Shown here: one piece after another, positions 1-7,596 of the stretch
Position numbering within the stretch: the first letter of the stretch is position 1
Layout: each line of letters begins with the position of its first letter
Origin: CF-39 sp036518215
Lineage (GTDB): Bacteria; Chloroflexota; Limnocylindria; P2-11E
DNA: 20,806 nucleotides
Assembly (NCBI GenBank): GCA_036518215.1
Contig: DATDNP010000189.1
Coordinates: forward strand, 1-20,806
Reading direction: 5' to 3'
Program-made: the position numbers and the translations under genes
Notes under the pieces: generated by a model
The model's input: the letters and a program-made list of their open reading frames with translations, nothing else
Told to the model about the DNA's origin: nothing
Database searches by the model: none

Positions 1-45
1 CCCTAGCCGTCTCCGAGGCGGTCGGCAGCCGACGCGACGGGCGAT

Positions 46-75
46 TTGACATGTACGCTTGGCGGGACACAGACT
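46..75 (+). promoter_or_regulatory. Possible sigma-70-type promoter of the response regulator gene
   Basis: A perfect TTGACA lies at 46-51, followed after 18 bp by CAGACT (70-75). CAGACT is one base from the TAGACT words seen before two other genes in this window. It would give a leader of about 65 nt before the ATG at 148. The -10 match to TATAAT is only 3/6, so this is tentative. Confidence 0.35.
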
Positions 76-147
76 TGGCTCAGCACTCGGGGAGAGCCGC
101 TCAGAGGCGGCGAAGTCGGCTCCAGTGGGAAGGAACCGTACAGAAGT

Positions 148-1539
<1,392 letters not shown>

Positions 1540-1548
1540 GAGGTCGTG

Positions 1549-1806
1549 ATGTTCGCGCTCTTGCGTGTCGCACTGCGCTCGTTCTCGATCGGCGTCGCGG
1601 TCGGGATCCTCGTCGCGCCGCGCCCGGGCGAAGAGACGCGCCGCATGCTCATGGAGCGGGTGAACGGAGCGATCGACAGCATCCTCGAGCTCGCCGCGCT
1701 GCCGCCGATCCGACCGGAGCGCGCGAGCACGAACGGCCATAACGAACGTCCCGCGCGTCGTCGCGCGGCAGCGCCGCGCGACCAGAATGCCCGCTCGTCG
1801 TCGTAG
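1549..1806 (+). CDS. YtxH-like small membrane protein
   Basis: An 85-residue protein with an N-terminal hydrophobic helix (about 2-22) running into GILVAPRPGEETRRM, which resembles the YtxH family hallmark of a membrane helix followed by APKSGxETR. The C-terminal third is Arg/Ala/Ser-rich and low in complexity. A strong AGGAGG (1538-1543) overlaps the stop of the upstream regulator. The ATG at 1549 has a better spacing from it (5 nt) than the GTG at 1546. Its 3' end overlaps the next gene by 20 nt, so the first three genes probably share a transcript. The family is linked to the envelope and to stress, but the biochemical role is unknown. Confidence 0.65.
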   Translation: MFALLRVALRSFSIGVAVGILVAPRPGEETRRMLMERVNGAIDSILELAALPPIRPERASTNGHNERPARRRAAAPRDQNARSSS

Positions 1807-2029
1807 CGGCGCCGCGACGGTCGTCCGCACGACCGAGGCGACGGGCGAGTCCCCACGTGGGTGGGAGGCCGCCGTCGCCGCGGCCGTGAAGAGGGCGGAT
1901 GTTGCCGACGCCCTCGGTGTCGAGGTCGTCCGTCTCTGGGCCGAGTGGAACGGTCGGCGGCTCAGCCGCTACCACGCCACCGTCAAGGTCGCGTATCGCC
2001 AAGCGCTGAAAGCCGCGCCGAAGCGCTAA
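1787..2029 (+). CDS. Dodecin-like small protein lacking the flavin-stacking Trp
   Basis: An 80-residue protein that matches the dodecin plan of a short strand, a helix and two antiparallel strands. GESPRGWEAAVAAAVKRA (20-37) aligns with the GTSxxGxxxAxxxAxxRA helix, and RYHATVKVAYR (61-71) aligns with the last strand (HYQVTLKVGFR-like). Dodecins are dodecameric hollow spheres that store flavin. Aligned without gaps to Halobacterium dodecin, the flavin-stacking Trp36 falls on Gly44 and Gln55 falls on His63, so flavin binding may be lost or changed. The ATG at 1787 lies inside the end of the YtxH-like gene, which suggests coupling. The fold assignment comes from pattern matching of a very short protein. 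Confidence 0.6.
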   Translation: MPARRRSGAATVVRTTEATGESPRGWEAAVAAAVKRADVADALGVEVVRLWAEWNGRRLSRYHATVKVAYRQALKAAPKR

Positions 2030-2062
2030 TCGTGGGCCTCTGGCTCACATCTGTCTCTGTTA

Positions 2063-2091
2063 TTGACAAGGACGCGACCCACGACGAACAT
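2063..2091 (+). promoter_or_regulatory. Possible promoter of the MerR-type regulator
   Basis: A perfect TTGACA (2063-2068) lies in a locally AT-richer stretch between the dodecin-like gene and the regulator. With a 17-bp spacer the -10 would be GAACAT (2086-2091), a weak match. TAGCGT at 2095-2100 fits the TANNNT pattern better but is 26 bp away. Confidence 0.4.
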
Positions 2092-2097
2092 TCGTAG

Positions 2098-2123
2098 CGT
2101 CCGGCCGTTTCCATCGCCGGACG
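2098..2123. promoter_or_regulatory. 8-bp inverted repeat, candidate operator or leader hairpin
   Basis: CGTCCGGC (2098-2105) and GCCGGACG (2116-2123) are perfect complements separated by 10 nt. They lie between the putative promoter and the ribosome binding site AAGGGGAG (2131-2138) of the MerR-type gene. The position suits an autoregulatory operator or a 5'-leader hairpin. Confidence 0.5.
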
Positions 2124-2142
2124 TCCATCGAAGGGGAGCGTC

Positions 2143-2730
2143 GTGGCCGAATCAGAGACCCGAGACGTGCTCGCGCGGATCCTCGTCGCCAATGACGGCG
2201 AGGTGCTCGCACGCCTGCGCCTCTCCGCCGCCGAAGCCGCGCGCGTCTGCAACGTGACGCCCCGGCAGCTCATCTACTGGACCAAGAAGGGGCTCGTCAC
2301 GCCGTCGTCCGGCGGCGACCACGACTACGACGTCTACGCGATGGAGAAGGTCATCCGCATCCGTCAGGCCCTCGCCAAGGGCTATTCGCTCGAGAAGGCA
2401 GCGCAGCTCGTCCAGCGCGACATCAACGCGCTCCAGACCGAGGTGAAGCGTCTCGACGAGATGACGACCGAGGACCTCGAGGACGAGCTCCGCCGTCGTC
2501 TCGAGCGCCTCGAGGAGCGTGTCGGCCAGCTCCGCCGCAGCCTGCCGGCGTCGTTGTCGCTCGCGCGCCTCCGCCGCGCGACCGCGGAGCTCGCCCGCCT
2601 CGAAGAGCAGGGCGCGCTTCACAACGTGAGCGCGAACGGCGATGGCGCGAAGGCGCTCGTGCTCCGTCTTGGCCGCGCGGTCGACGAGCTCGAGCTCCTC
2701 CTGCGCGAAGTCCAACCGTCAGCCGTCTAG
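2143..2730 (+). CDS. MerR-family transcriptional regulator
   Basis: A 195-residue protein with a MerR winged helix-turn-helix at about 27-75. LSAAEAARVCNVTPRQLIYW is followed by TKKGLVTPS and the wing/helix YDVYAMEKVIRIRQALAKGYSLEKAA. An acidic/basic leucine-rich helix (about 95-155) then looks like a long dimerising coiled coil. No metal-binding Cys cluster or other recognisable effector domain is present; the single Cys36 lies inside the helix-turn-helix. The ligand is unknown. The GTG start at 2143 is supported by AAGGGGAG 5 nt upstream. An 8-bp inverted repeat just upstream is a plausible autoregulatory site. Its stop lies 26 nt before murT. Confidence 0.8.
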   Translation: MAESETRDVLARILVANDGEVLARLRLSAAEAARVCNVTPRQLIYWTKKGLVTPSSGGDHDYDVYAMEKVIRIRQALAKGYSLEKAAQLVQRDINALQTEVKRLDEMTTEDLEDELRRRLERLEERVGQLRRSLPASLSLARLRRATAELARLEEQGALHNVSANGDGAKALVLRLGRAVDELELLLREVQPSAV

Positions 2731-2744
2731 TCCCGGTGCGCGGC

Positions 2745-2750
2745 TAGGCT
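2745..2750 (+). promoter_or_regulatory. TANNNT -10 element placed for a leaderless murT transcript
   Basis: TAGGCT (2745-2750) is followed by 6 nt and then the murT GTG at 2757, so transcription would begin at or beside the start codon. No Shine-Dalgarno sequence precedes this GTG, consistent with a leaderless message. No clear -35 is visible. Confidence 0.45.
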
Positions 2751-2756
2751 TCACTC

Positions 2757-4148
2757 GTGCCCGATGCCCTCGCAACGTTCGCGAACGCCGCGGGAAAGCT
2801 GACGCGTCTCGGGCTCCGCGTCGCCGGTCGAGGCGGTACCGCGCTCCCCGGCCTCGTGACTCTCCAGCTCGATCCCGACTTCATCGCCGCCGTGACGCAG
2901 ACACTGCCGCACGGGGTCGTGCTCGTGTCGGGGACGAACGGAAAGACGACGACGGCGCGAATGCTGTCGGATATCGCGCGAGCAGCGGGATGGGCGCCTA
3001 TCCACAACCGTTCCGGCTCCAACCTCGAGCGCGGCATCGCCGGCGCGCTCGTCGGCGACGCGTCGTGGCGCGCCGAGCCGTCCGGCGACATCGGCCTCTT
3101 CGAGGTCGACGAGGCGTCGCTCCCGCGCCTGCTGCGTCGCGTGAAGCCGCGTGTCGTCGTCGTGACGAATCTGTTCCGCGATCAGCTCGATCGCTACTTC
3201 GAGATCGACCAGCTCGCGAGGAGGATCGGAGACGCGATCGCCGAGCTTCACCCGTCGGCGATCGTCGTCCTGAACGCGGACGATCCCATCGTCGCGACGC
3301 TCGGCGACCGTCATCACGGCACCGTCGTGTACTTCGGCGTCGACGACCCCGAGGTCGGCGGATCGGTGCCACAGGCGATCAGCGACGCGACGCGCTGCCC
3401 GCGCTGCAGAGGGCCGCTCGCGTACACCCGCGTCGTGCTCGCGCATGAAGGCGATTGGTCGTGTCCCGCGTGCGGCCTCGCGCGTCCGCCGAGGGACGTG
3501 AGCGCCCTTCGCGTCCGGCTCGAGCGGTCAGCGAGCGAGATCGATCTCCGGCTCCCGATCCCCGGCGCGTTCGACGCGATCCGCGTCCCGCTGCCGGGGC
3601 TGTACAACGCCTACAACGCGCTCGCGGCGCTCGCGGTGGCGCGGGCGCTCGATGTCGCGCTGCCCACGGCGACAGGCGCGATCGCGCGCTTCCGGCCCGC
3701 GTTCGGCCGGCTCGAGGAGCTCACCGTCGACGGCCGGAACGTACGTCTCGTCCTCGTGAAGAACCCGGCCGGGTTCAACGCCGCGATCGGGGCGCTCCTC
3801 GAGACCGGACGTCGTCCGCGTCTCCTGGCGGCGCTGAACGATCGCGACGCCGACGGACGCGACGTGTCGTGGATCTGGGACGCCGACTTCGAGACGCTCG
3901 CGCCCGCCGTCGAGCACGTCGTCGTGACCGGCATCCGTTCGCGCGATCTCGCGAACCGCTTCAAGTACGCGGGCGTGCCGCGCGATCGGATGGATGTCGC
4001 CGACGGCTGGGGCGCCGCGATCGATCGCGCAGTCGGCGGCGTCGCGATGGGCGACGAGCTTGTCGTCCTGGCGACGTACACGGCGATGCTCGCGCTGCGC
4101 GCCGAGCTCGCGCGACGCGGACATGTCGCGCAGTTCTGGGAGGATTAG
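2757..4148 (+). CDS. murT: Lipid II isoglutaminyl synthase, MurT ligase subunit
   Basis: A 463-residue Mur-ligase-type protein that, with GatD, amidates D-Glu to D-isoglutamine in the peptidoglycan stem of lipid II using ATP and glutamine-derived ammonia. The ATP loop SGTNGKTTT is at 58-66, and the Mur central region carries NLFRDQLDRY (138-147) and LNADDP (172-177). A Cys4 zinc ribbon typical of MurT sits at Cys214, Cys217, Cys236 and Cys239. The C-terminal DUF1727 domain (about 316-455) has LVKNPAGFN and ADGRDVSWIWD, which supplies the catalytic Asp region. Length is close to that of known MurT proteins. The GTG start at 2757 begins in natural N-terminal sequence. A TfoX-like gene separates it from gatD, whereas the two are usually adjacent. 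Confidence 0.95.
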   Translation: MPDALATFANAAGKLTRLGLRVAGRGGTALPGLVTLQLDPDFIAAVTQTLPHGVVLVSGTNGKTTTARMLSDIARAAGWAPIHNRSGSNLERGIAGALVGDASWRAEPSGDIGLFEVDEASLPRLLRRVKPRVVVVTNLFRDQLDRYFEIDQLARRIGDAIAELHPSAIVVLNADDPIVATLGDRHHGTVVYFGVDDPEVGGSVPQAISDATRCPRCRGPLAYTRVVLAHEGDWSCPACGLARPPRDVSALRVRLERSASEIDLRLPIPGAFDAIRVPLPGLYNAYNALAALAVARALDVALPTATGAIARFRPAFGRLEELTVDGRNVRLVLVKNPAGFNAAIGALLETGRRPRLLAALNDRDADGRDVSWIWDADFETLAPAVEHVVVTGIRSRDLANRFKYAGVPRDRMDVADGWGAAIDRAVGGVAMGDELVVLATYTAMLALRAELARRGHVAQFWED

Positions 4149-4151
4149 GAC

Positions 4152-4544
4152 GTGCCACGCGCGATGCCGAAGTTCACGAAGACCCCGCCGGAGCTCGTCG
4201 CGGCGTTCGAGGCCGCGGTGCCCGACGATCCGCGCGTCGTGCGCAAGACGATGTTCGGGTACCCCGCGTACTTCCTGAACGGGAACATGTTCGCGTTCAC
4301 GTTCGGTCCGCGGATCGCGGTGCGAGTGGACGAGGCGCGGCGCGCGAAGCTGGGACATGCCGGGGCGGCGTTCGAGATCATGCCGGGCCGGGCGATGAAG
4401 GAGTACGTCGCGGTGCCCGCGAGCGCCACGAAGGGCGCCGCGCTCGAACGGTGGATCGGCGAGGGGCTCGCCGCGGCGGACCGCCTTCCGGCGAAGACGG
4501 CCGCGAAGAAGACGACGGCGAAGAAGATGAGCCGGGCGCGCTGA
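4152..4544 (+). CDS. TfoX N-terminal-domain protein
   Basis: A 130-residue protein whose body (about 15-105) matches the TfoX N-terminal domain. VRKTMFGYPAYFLNGNMFA is followed by IAVRVDEARRAKL and FEIMPGRAMKEYVAVP. The tail (111-130) is Lys/Ala-rich (KTAAKKTTAKK), like a nucleic-acid-binding extension. Stand-alone TfoX-N proteins are widespread and poorly understood. In gammaproteobacteria full-length TfoX/Sxy governs competence, but the separate C-terminal domain is absent here. It starts 3 nt after the murT stop (GTG at 4152, with an alternative ATG at 4164) and ends in a TGATG overlap with gatD, so it is embedded in the murT-gatD operon. Confidence 0.8.
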   Translation: MPRAMPKFTKTPPELVAAFEAAVPDDPRVVRKTMFGYPAYFLNGNMFAFTFGPRIAVRVDEARRAKLGHAGAAFEIMPGRAMKEYVAVPASATKGAALERWIGEGLAAADRLPAKTAAKKTTAKKMSRAR

Positions 4545-5269
4545 TGGATCTCCACATCGCGCACCTGTATCCAGACCTCATGAGCATCTACGGCGACCGC
4601 GGGAACGTGCTCGCGCTCACGCAGCGTGCGCGCTGGCGCGACATCGCCGTCGAGGTGCGCGCGTATGCCGCGGGGACGGAGTTCGACGCCGGATGGCCCG
4701 ACCTCCTCTTCTTCGGCGGGGGGCAGGACCAGGGGCAGGACATCGTCGGCGCGGATCTGCAGGGCGCGAACGGCGACGCCGTGCGGCGCGCCCTCGAGGG
4801 CGGCGCCGCCGCGCTCACGATCTGCGGCGGCTACCAGCTCTTCGGCAGCGAGTACGTGCCCGAGAACGCGCCCGCGATCCGCGGGCTCGGCGTCCTCGAC
4901 GTCCGCACCGTCGCGGGACGCACCCGATTCGTCGGGAATCTCGTCGTCGAGACGCCGGACGGCATCCTCGTCGGGTTCGAGAACCACAGCGGGAAGACCT
5001 ACCTCGGATTGAAGGCCGTCCCGCTCGGCGCCGTCGTCGTGGGACACGGGAACAACGGCGAGGATCACACCGAGGGCGCGGTGCAGGGCCGCATCGTCGG
5101 CACCTACAGCCACGGATCCTGCCTTCCCAAGAACCCGTGGCTCGCGGACAAGCTGCTCGCATGGGCGCTCTCGCGGCGGCACGGTGCCGTCGAGCTGCGC
5201 GCGCTCGACGATCGCGAGGAGAACGCCGCGAACGAGCAGGCTATGGCCGTGGCCCGCGCGCGCCCCTGA
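4544..5269 (+). CDS. gatD: Lipid II isoglutaminyl synthase, GatD glutamine amidotransferase subunit
   Basis: A 241-residue class I glutaminase (CobB/CobQ-like, DJ-1/PfpI fold) that releases ammonia from glutamine for MurT. The opening HIAHLYPDLMSIYGDRGN is characteristic. The nucleophile Cys94 lies in TICGGYQLFG, at the same position as Cys94 of Staphylococcus aureus GatD, and the catalytic His190 lies in GTYSHGSCLPKNP. VGFENHSGKT (143-152) is another family signature. The ATG at 4544 overlaps the preceding TGA by one base, implying translational coupling. The frame is open further upstream only as out-of-frame sequence of murT and the TfoX-like gene. MurT and GatD form one heterodimeric enzyme, so their co-transcription fits. 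Confidence 0.95.
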   Translation: MDLHIAHLYPDLMSIYGDRGNVLALTQRARWRDIAVEVRAYAAGTEFDAGWPDLLFFGGGQDQGQDIVGADLQGANGDAVRRALEGGAAALTICGGYQLFGSEYVPENAPAIRGLGVLDVRTVAGRTRFVGNLVVETPDGILVGFENHSGKTYLGLKAVPLGAVVVGHGNNGEDHTEGAVQGRIVGTYSHGSCLPKNPWLADKLLAWALSRRHGAVELRALDDREENAANEQAMAVARARP

Positions 5270-5270
5270 G

Positions 5271-5289
5271 CTAGCCGCCGGCTAGTACC
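5271..5289. promoter_or_regulatory. CTAGCCGCCG/GGCTAGTACC palindromic element
   Basis: CTAGCC (5271-5276) and GGCTAG (5280-5285) form a 6-bp inverted repeat around GCC. The longer words CTAGCCGCCG and GGCTAGTACC both recur exactly at 18101-18142, upstream of the second Tad locus. It sits 2 nt after gatD and 57 nt before the hydrolase gene. It could be an operator, or a small hairpin ending the gatD transcript. Confidence 0.45.
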
Positions 5290-5346
5290 CGCGTACCGCG
5301 CGACCGTCCTCTGCTCGCAGTCGCATGCGCCGAGTTCGATGCGCGG

Positions 5347-6390
5347 ATGTTGAAGCGCATCTTCATCACCGCACTCGCGACCATCGCCATCGCGCTCACA
5401 CCCGGCGCTGCCCTCACCGCCTTCGCTGACGATCCCACACCAACGCCGCTCGCCTCGCTCCGTCCGCCGAGCGGAGTGCTTCGCCAGGCCGACGCACCGA
5501 CCGCGTCGCCCGCGCCGACGGGCGTCGTCGCACCGCCGAAGCCGGAGCTCGTCCTCTTCGTAGGCGGCTACCAGACCTGTTCATGCAACGACCACAGCTT
5601 CGATGCCTACGCCGCGCGCGCGACCGCGGCCGGCTACGACGTGAAGAACTTCGGCACCGATGCGGCCTTCCCGTACGACACCTACGGCCATGTCGCGGAC
5701 AGCGGTCGAACGCTGCGTGACGAGGTTCGCGCGCTCTCCGCGCAGTACTCCGCCATCCACATCGTCGCGCACTCCCTCGGTGGCGTCGTCGTCGACCAGG
5801 CATTCGCGCAGGGTCTCTCCGCGAGCGATGGCGTGGCGACGTACGTCGCGCTCTCGTCTCCACACAGCGGGAGCGATGCGGCGCGCGGCGTTCGCATCGT
5901 GAACGCGATCGGCGACGACGACGCGCTGCGTCGGGCCGCGTCCCTCGGCGGCCTCGGCTTCGAGACGCGGTCCGACGCTGTCGACGATCTGGCGACGATC
6001 CGTCCCGTGCCGGCCCCGGCGGGTGTCGTTCGCCTCGACCTTCGCGAGTCGACCGACTTCCTCGTGACCGAGCGTGACTCGGTGGACGTCGGCGTTCCGT
6101 CCCGCGTCCTTCGCGGATCGCTCGACGGCCACGGCGGCGTCCTCACCGATGCATCGGCGATCGACCTGACGCTGCGCACGATCGCGACCCGGCGTGTGCC
6201 GCTGGACGATCGGTCGCCGAAGCTGATCGAGGCGACCGAGCGCGAATCGCGGCTCGTCGGGGCGCTCGCGCTCGGCGTGATCCTCGTCGCTACCGCGTAC
6301 TTCTGCCTTCGCCGCTTCCGCGTGCGGGGACCGCTCGAGACGCTCATCGGCCAGCGCTTCCCCGCAGCTCGGCGCAAGCCCTGCCCGTGA
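5347..6390 (+). CDS. Secreted, membrane-tethered alpha/beta hydrolase (esterase/lipase-like)
   Basis: A 347-residue hydrolase with a Sec-type signal peptide (1-27, cut predicted after AFA) and a Pro/Thr/Ala-rich linker (29-66). The alpha/beta core (about 67-285) carries the nucleophile elbow AHSLGG (141-146, Ser143). The layout of GGYQTCSC (73-80) followed by HIVAHSLGG is reminiscent of PGAP1/lipase-type hydrolases. His262 in GSLDGHGG is a candidate catalytic His, and an Asp around 237-247 may complete the triad. A C-terminal transmembrane helix (about 303-321) followed by Arg-rich residues would anchor the enzyme facing outward. Its stop overlaps the TadE-like start as GTGA, so it is the first gene of a tightly coupled Tad operon. 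Substrate is unknown. The fold call is good and the biological role is inferred from context. Confidence 0.8.
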   Translation: MLKRIFITALATIAIALTPGAALTAFADDPTPTPLASLRPPSGVLRQADAPTASPAPTGVVAPPKPELVLFVGGYQTCSCNDHSFDAYAARATAAGYDVKNFGTDAAFPYDTYGHVADSGRTLRDEVRALSAQYSAIHIVAHSLGGVVVDQAFAQGLSASDGVATYVALSSPHSGSDAARGVRIVNAIGDDDALRRAASLGGLGFETRSDAVDDLATIRPVPAPAGVVRLDLRESTDFLVTERDSVDVGVPSRVLRGSLDGHGGVLTDASAIDLTLRTIATRRVPLDDRSPKLIEATERESRLVGALALGVILVATAYFCLRRFRVRGPLETLIGQRFPAARRKPCP

Positions 6391-6782
6391 GGCGTGACGA
6401 GGGTCAGGCGATCGTGGAGTTCGCGCTCGTGCTGCCGGTCCTCCTCGCCGCGGCATTCGCGATCGTCCTCGTCGCCGAGCTCGGCGTCGCGCGTCTCGCG
6501 CTCCAGCACGCCACCGCCGAAGGTGCGCGTGCTGGAGCGCTCACGAACGATGACGACGTGATACGCGCGACGGTCGCGGCAGCGGTCGCTCCGCTCTCGT
6601 CCGATCACGTCGCGACGGCGATCGAGCCGCCGATGAGCGAGGCGCCGCGCAGCGCAGATCCCCGCGGCTCGCTGCTCACGGTCCGCGCGTCGTACTCGGT
6701 CCGTCTCCCGCTCGGCTTCGTCGGCATGGGCGACCTCACCGTGAGCGCATCGTCGACACGCCGCATCGAGTGGACACCATGA
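6387..6782 (+). CDS. TadE-like pseudopilin
   Basis: A 131-residue protein with the TadE N-terminus: DEGQAIVEFALVLPVLL, then a hydrophobic helix to about residue 33 and RLALQHATAEGARAGA. A prepilin-peptidase site fits after Gly6, placing Glu11 at +5 of the mature protein as in Flp-type prepilins. The rest is a small extracytoplasmic domain. TadE proteins are minor pseudopilins of Tad machines. The GTG at 6387 overlaps the hydrolase stop by 4 nt, and its own stop overlaps the next start as ATGA. No peptidase is encoded in this operon, so processing would depend on the enzyme at 18425 or another. Confidence 0.85.
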   Translation: MRRDEGQAIVEFALVLPVLLAAAFAIVLVAELGVARLALQHATAEGARAGALTNDDDVIRATVAAAVAPLSSDHVATAIEPPMSEAPRSADPRGSLLTVRASYSVRLPLGFVGMGDLTVSASSTRRIEWTP

Positions 6783-7195
6783 AGGGCGATCGCGGACAGG
6801 CGCTCGTCTTCGTCGCGCTGCTCCTCGCCATCGCGGCGGCCGTCATCTCGGGTCTCCGCCTGTCGCAGGACGCGATCCTCGCCCGAGCGCGCACATCCCG
6901 CGCCGGCGAGGCCGCGGTCGAGGCCGCGACCGCGATCGCGGCGGATGCATACGTCGCGGAGCTCCGTCGCGCGGCGCTCGCGGCGGCGGCACCCGACGTC
7001 GCGAACGCGCTCGCGGCCCCGGCCGTCCGCGAGGACGCGCGGATCGCCGCGAGCGATCTCAGCGTGCGGAACGGCGGCCACGTGGTCGACGACGTGACCA
7101 TCACGTGCGGCGCGAACGGGGTCGAGGTCGTGCTCATGCTCGACCGCGTCCGCTATCAGGCGGGCTTCAAGGCGGACGAATGCTCCCGGCGATGA
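6779..7195 (+). CDS. TadG/TadE-like pilus-assembly protein
   Basis: A 138-residue protein that begins KGDRGQALVFVALLLAIAAA, a helical start typical of TadG/TadF-type proteins. A peptidase-like Gly6 is present, but Phe stands where processed prepilins have Glu at +5. One N-terminal transmembrane helix is followed by an Ala-rich helical region (about 30-85) and a beta-rich tail. The ATG at 6779 (ATGA overlap) is preferred over the in-frame GTG at 6770. It is much shorter than full TadG, with no von Willebrand A domain. It is probably a minor pseudopilin or tip component. Confidence 0.7.
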   Translation: MKGDRGQALVFVALLLAIAAAVISGLRLSQDAILARARTSRAGEAAVEAATAIAADAYVAELRRAALAAAAPDVANALAAPAVREDARIAASDLSVRNGGHVVDDVTITCGANGVEVVLMLDRVRYQAGFKADECSRR

Positions 7196-7596
7196 CCGTG
7201 GCGCGCGCCGCGTCAGCGCGCCGCCGTGTGCTCTTCGCGGCCGTCGCGGCCGTGCTGTTCATGCTCGCCCTCTTCACACAGCTCGCCGCAGCGCCCGACC
7301 CACCTCCACCCGTGAGCCTCGCGGCGCAGCTCGCGGATGGGTCGTGGGCCATGACCGTTCCCGCCGCGTGGCTCGCGGCGCCCGTGCCCGCCGTGCGTCG
7401 CGGCGATCTCCTCGACATCCTCGCCGTGAAGCAGGGCGACCGCGCGTACGCCTCGCCCGTCGCGTTCGCGGTCGTCGTCGTGTCATCCGACGAGCGAAGC
7501 CTCGTGATCCAGGTGAACGAGGACGATGCGAGCGCGATCGCGTTGGCGCGCGGTGGCGGGCTCCTCCTCGTCCCGCTCCTCCGCTCGACACGATGA
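7192..7596 (+). CDS. CpaB/RcpC-like pilus-assembly protein, short form
   Basis: A 134-residue protein with a transmembrane helix at about 12-34, a Pro-rich linker, and a beta-rich domain. The segment MTVPAAWLAAPVPAVRRGDLLDILAVK (54-80) resembles the CpaB/RcpC domain with its R-x-GD-x-LD-x-L signature. The C-terminus LVIQVNEDDASAIALARGGG also resembles CpaB, where the last helix of the domain carries similar residues. It is about half the usual CpaB length, with little room for a full SAF domain. CpaB helps assemble or stabilise the secretin or periplasmic channel in diderms; in monoderms its role is unclear. ATGA overlaps join it to both neighbours. Confidence 0.65.
   Translation: MTVARAASARRRVLFAAVAAVLFMLALFTQLAAAPDPPPPVSLAAQLADGSWAMTVPAAWLAAPVPAVRRGDLLDILAVKQGDRAYASPVAFAVVVVSSDERSLVIQVNEDDASAIALARGGGLLLVPLLRSTR

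Noticed and set aside
46..147. N-terminal extension of the response regulator from the ATG at 46
   Set aside because: The 34 extra residues do not resemble any domain and would include the putative promoter. The receiver begins at the ATG at 148.
1..147. Known riboswitch (cobalamin or c-di-GMP) in the leader
   Set aside because: AGTGGGAAGG looked suggestive, but the conserved cores of these classes are absent.
3455..4541. Long open frame upstream of gatD in the gatD frame
   Set aside because: It is an Arg-rich out-of-frame translation of murT and the TfoX-like gene. GatD homology begins exactly at the ATG at 4544.
6770..6778. GTG start for the TadG-like gene
   Set aside because: The ATG at 6779 makes an ATGA overlap like its neighbours and gives the expected short basic leader.
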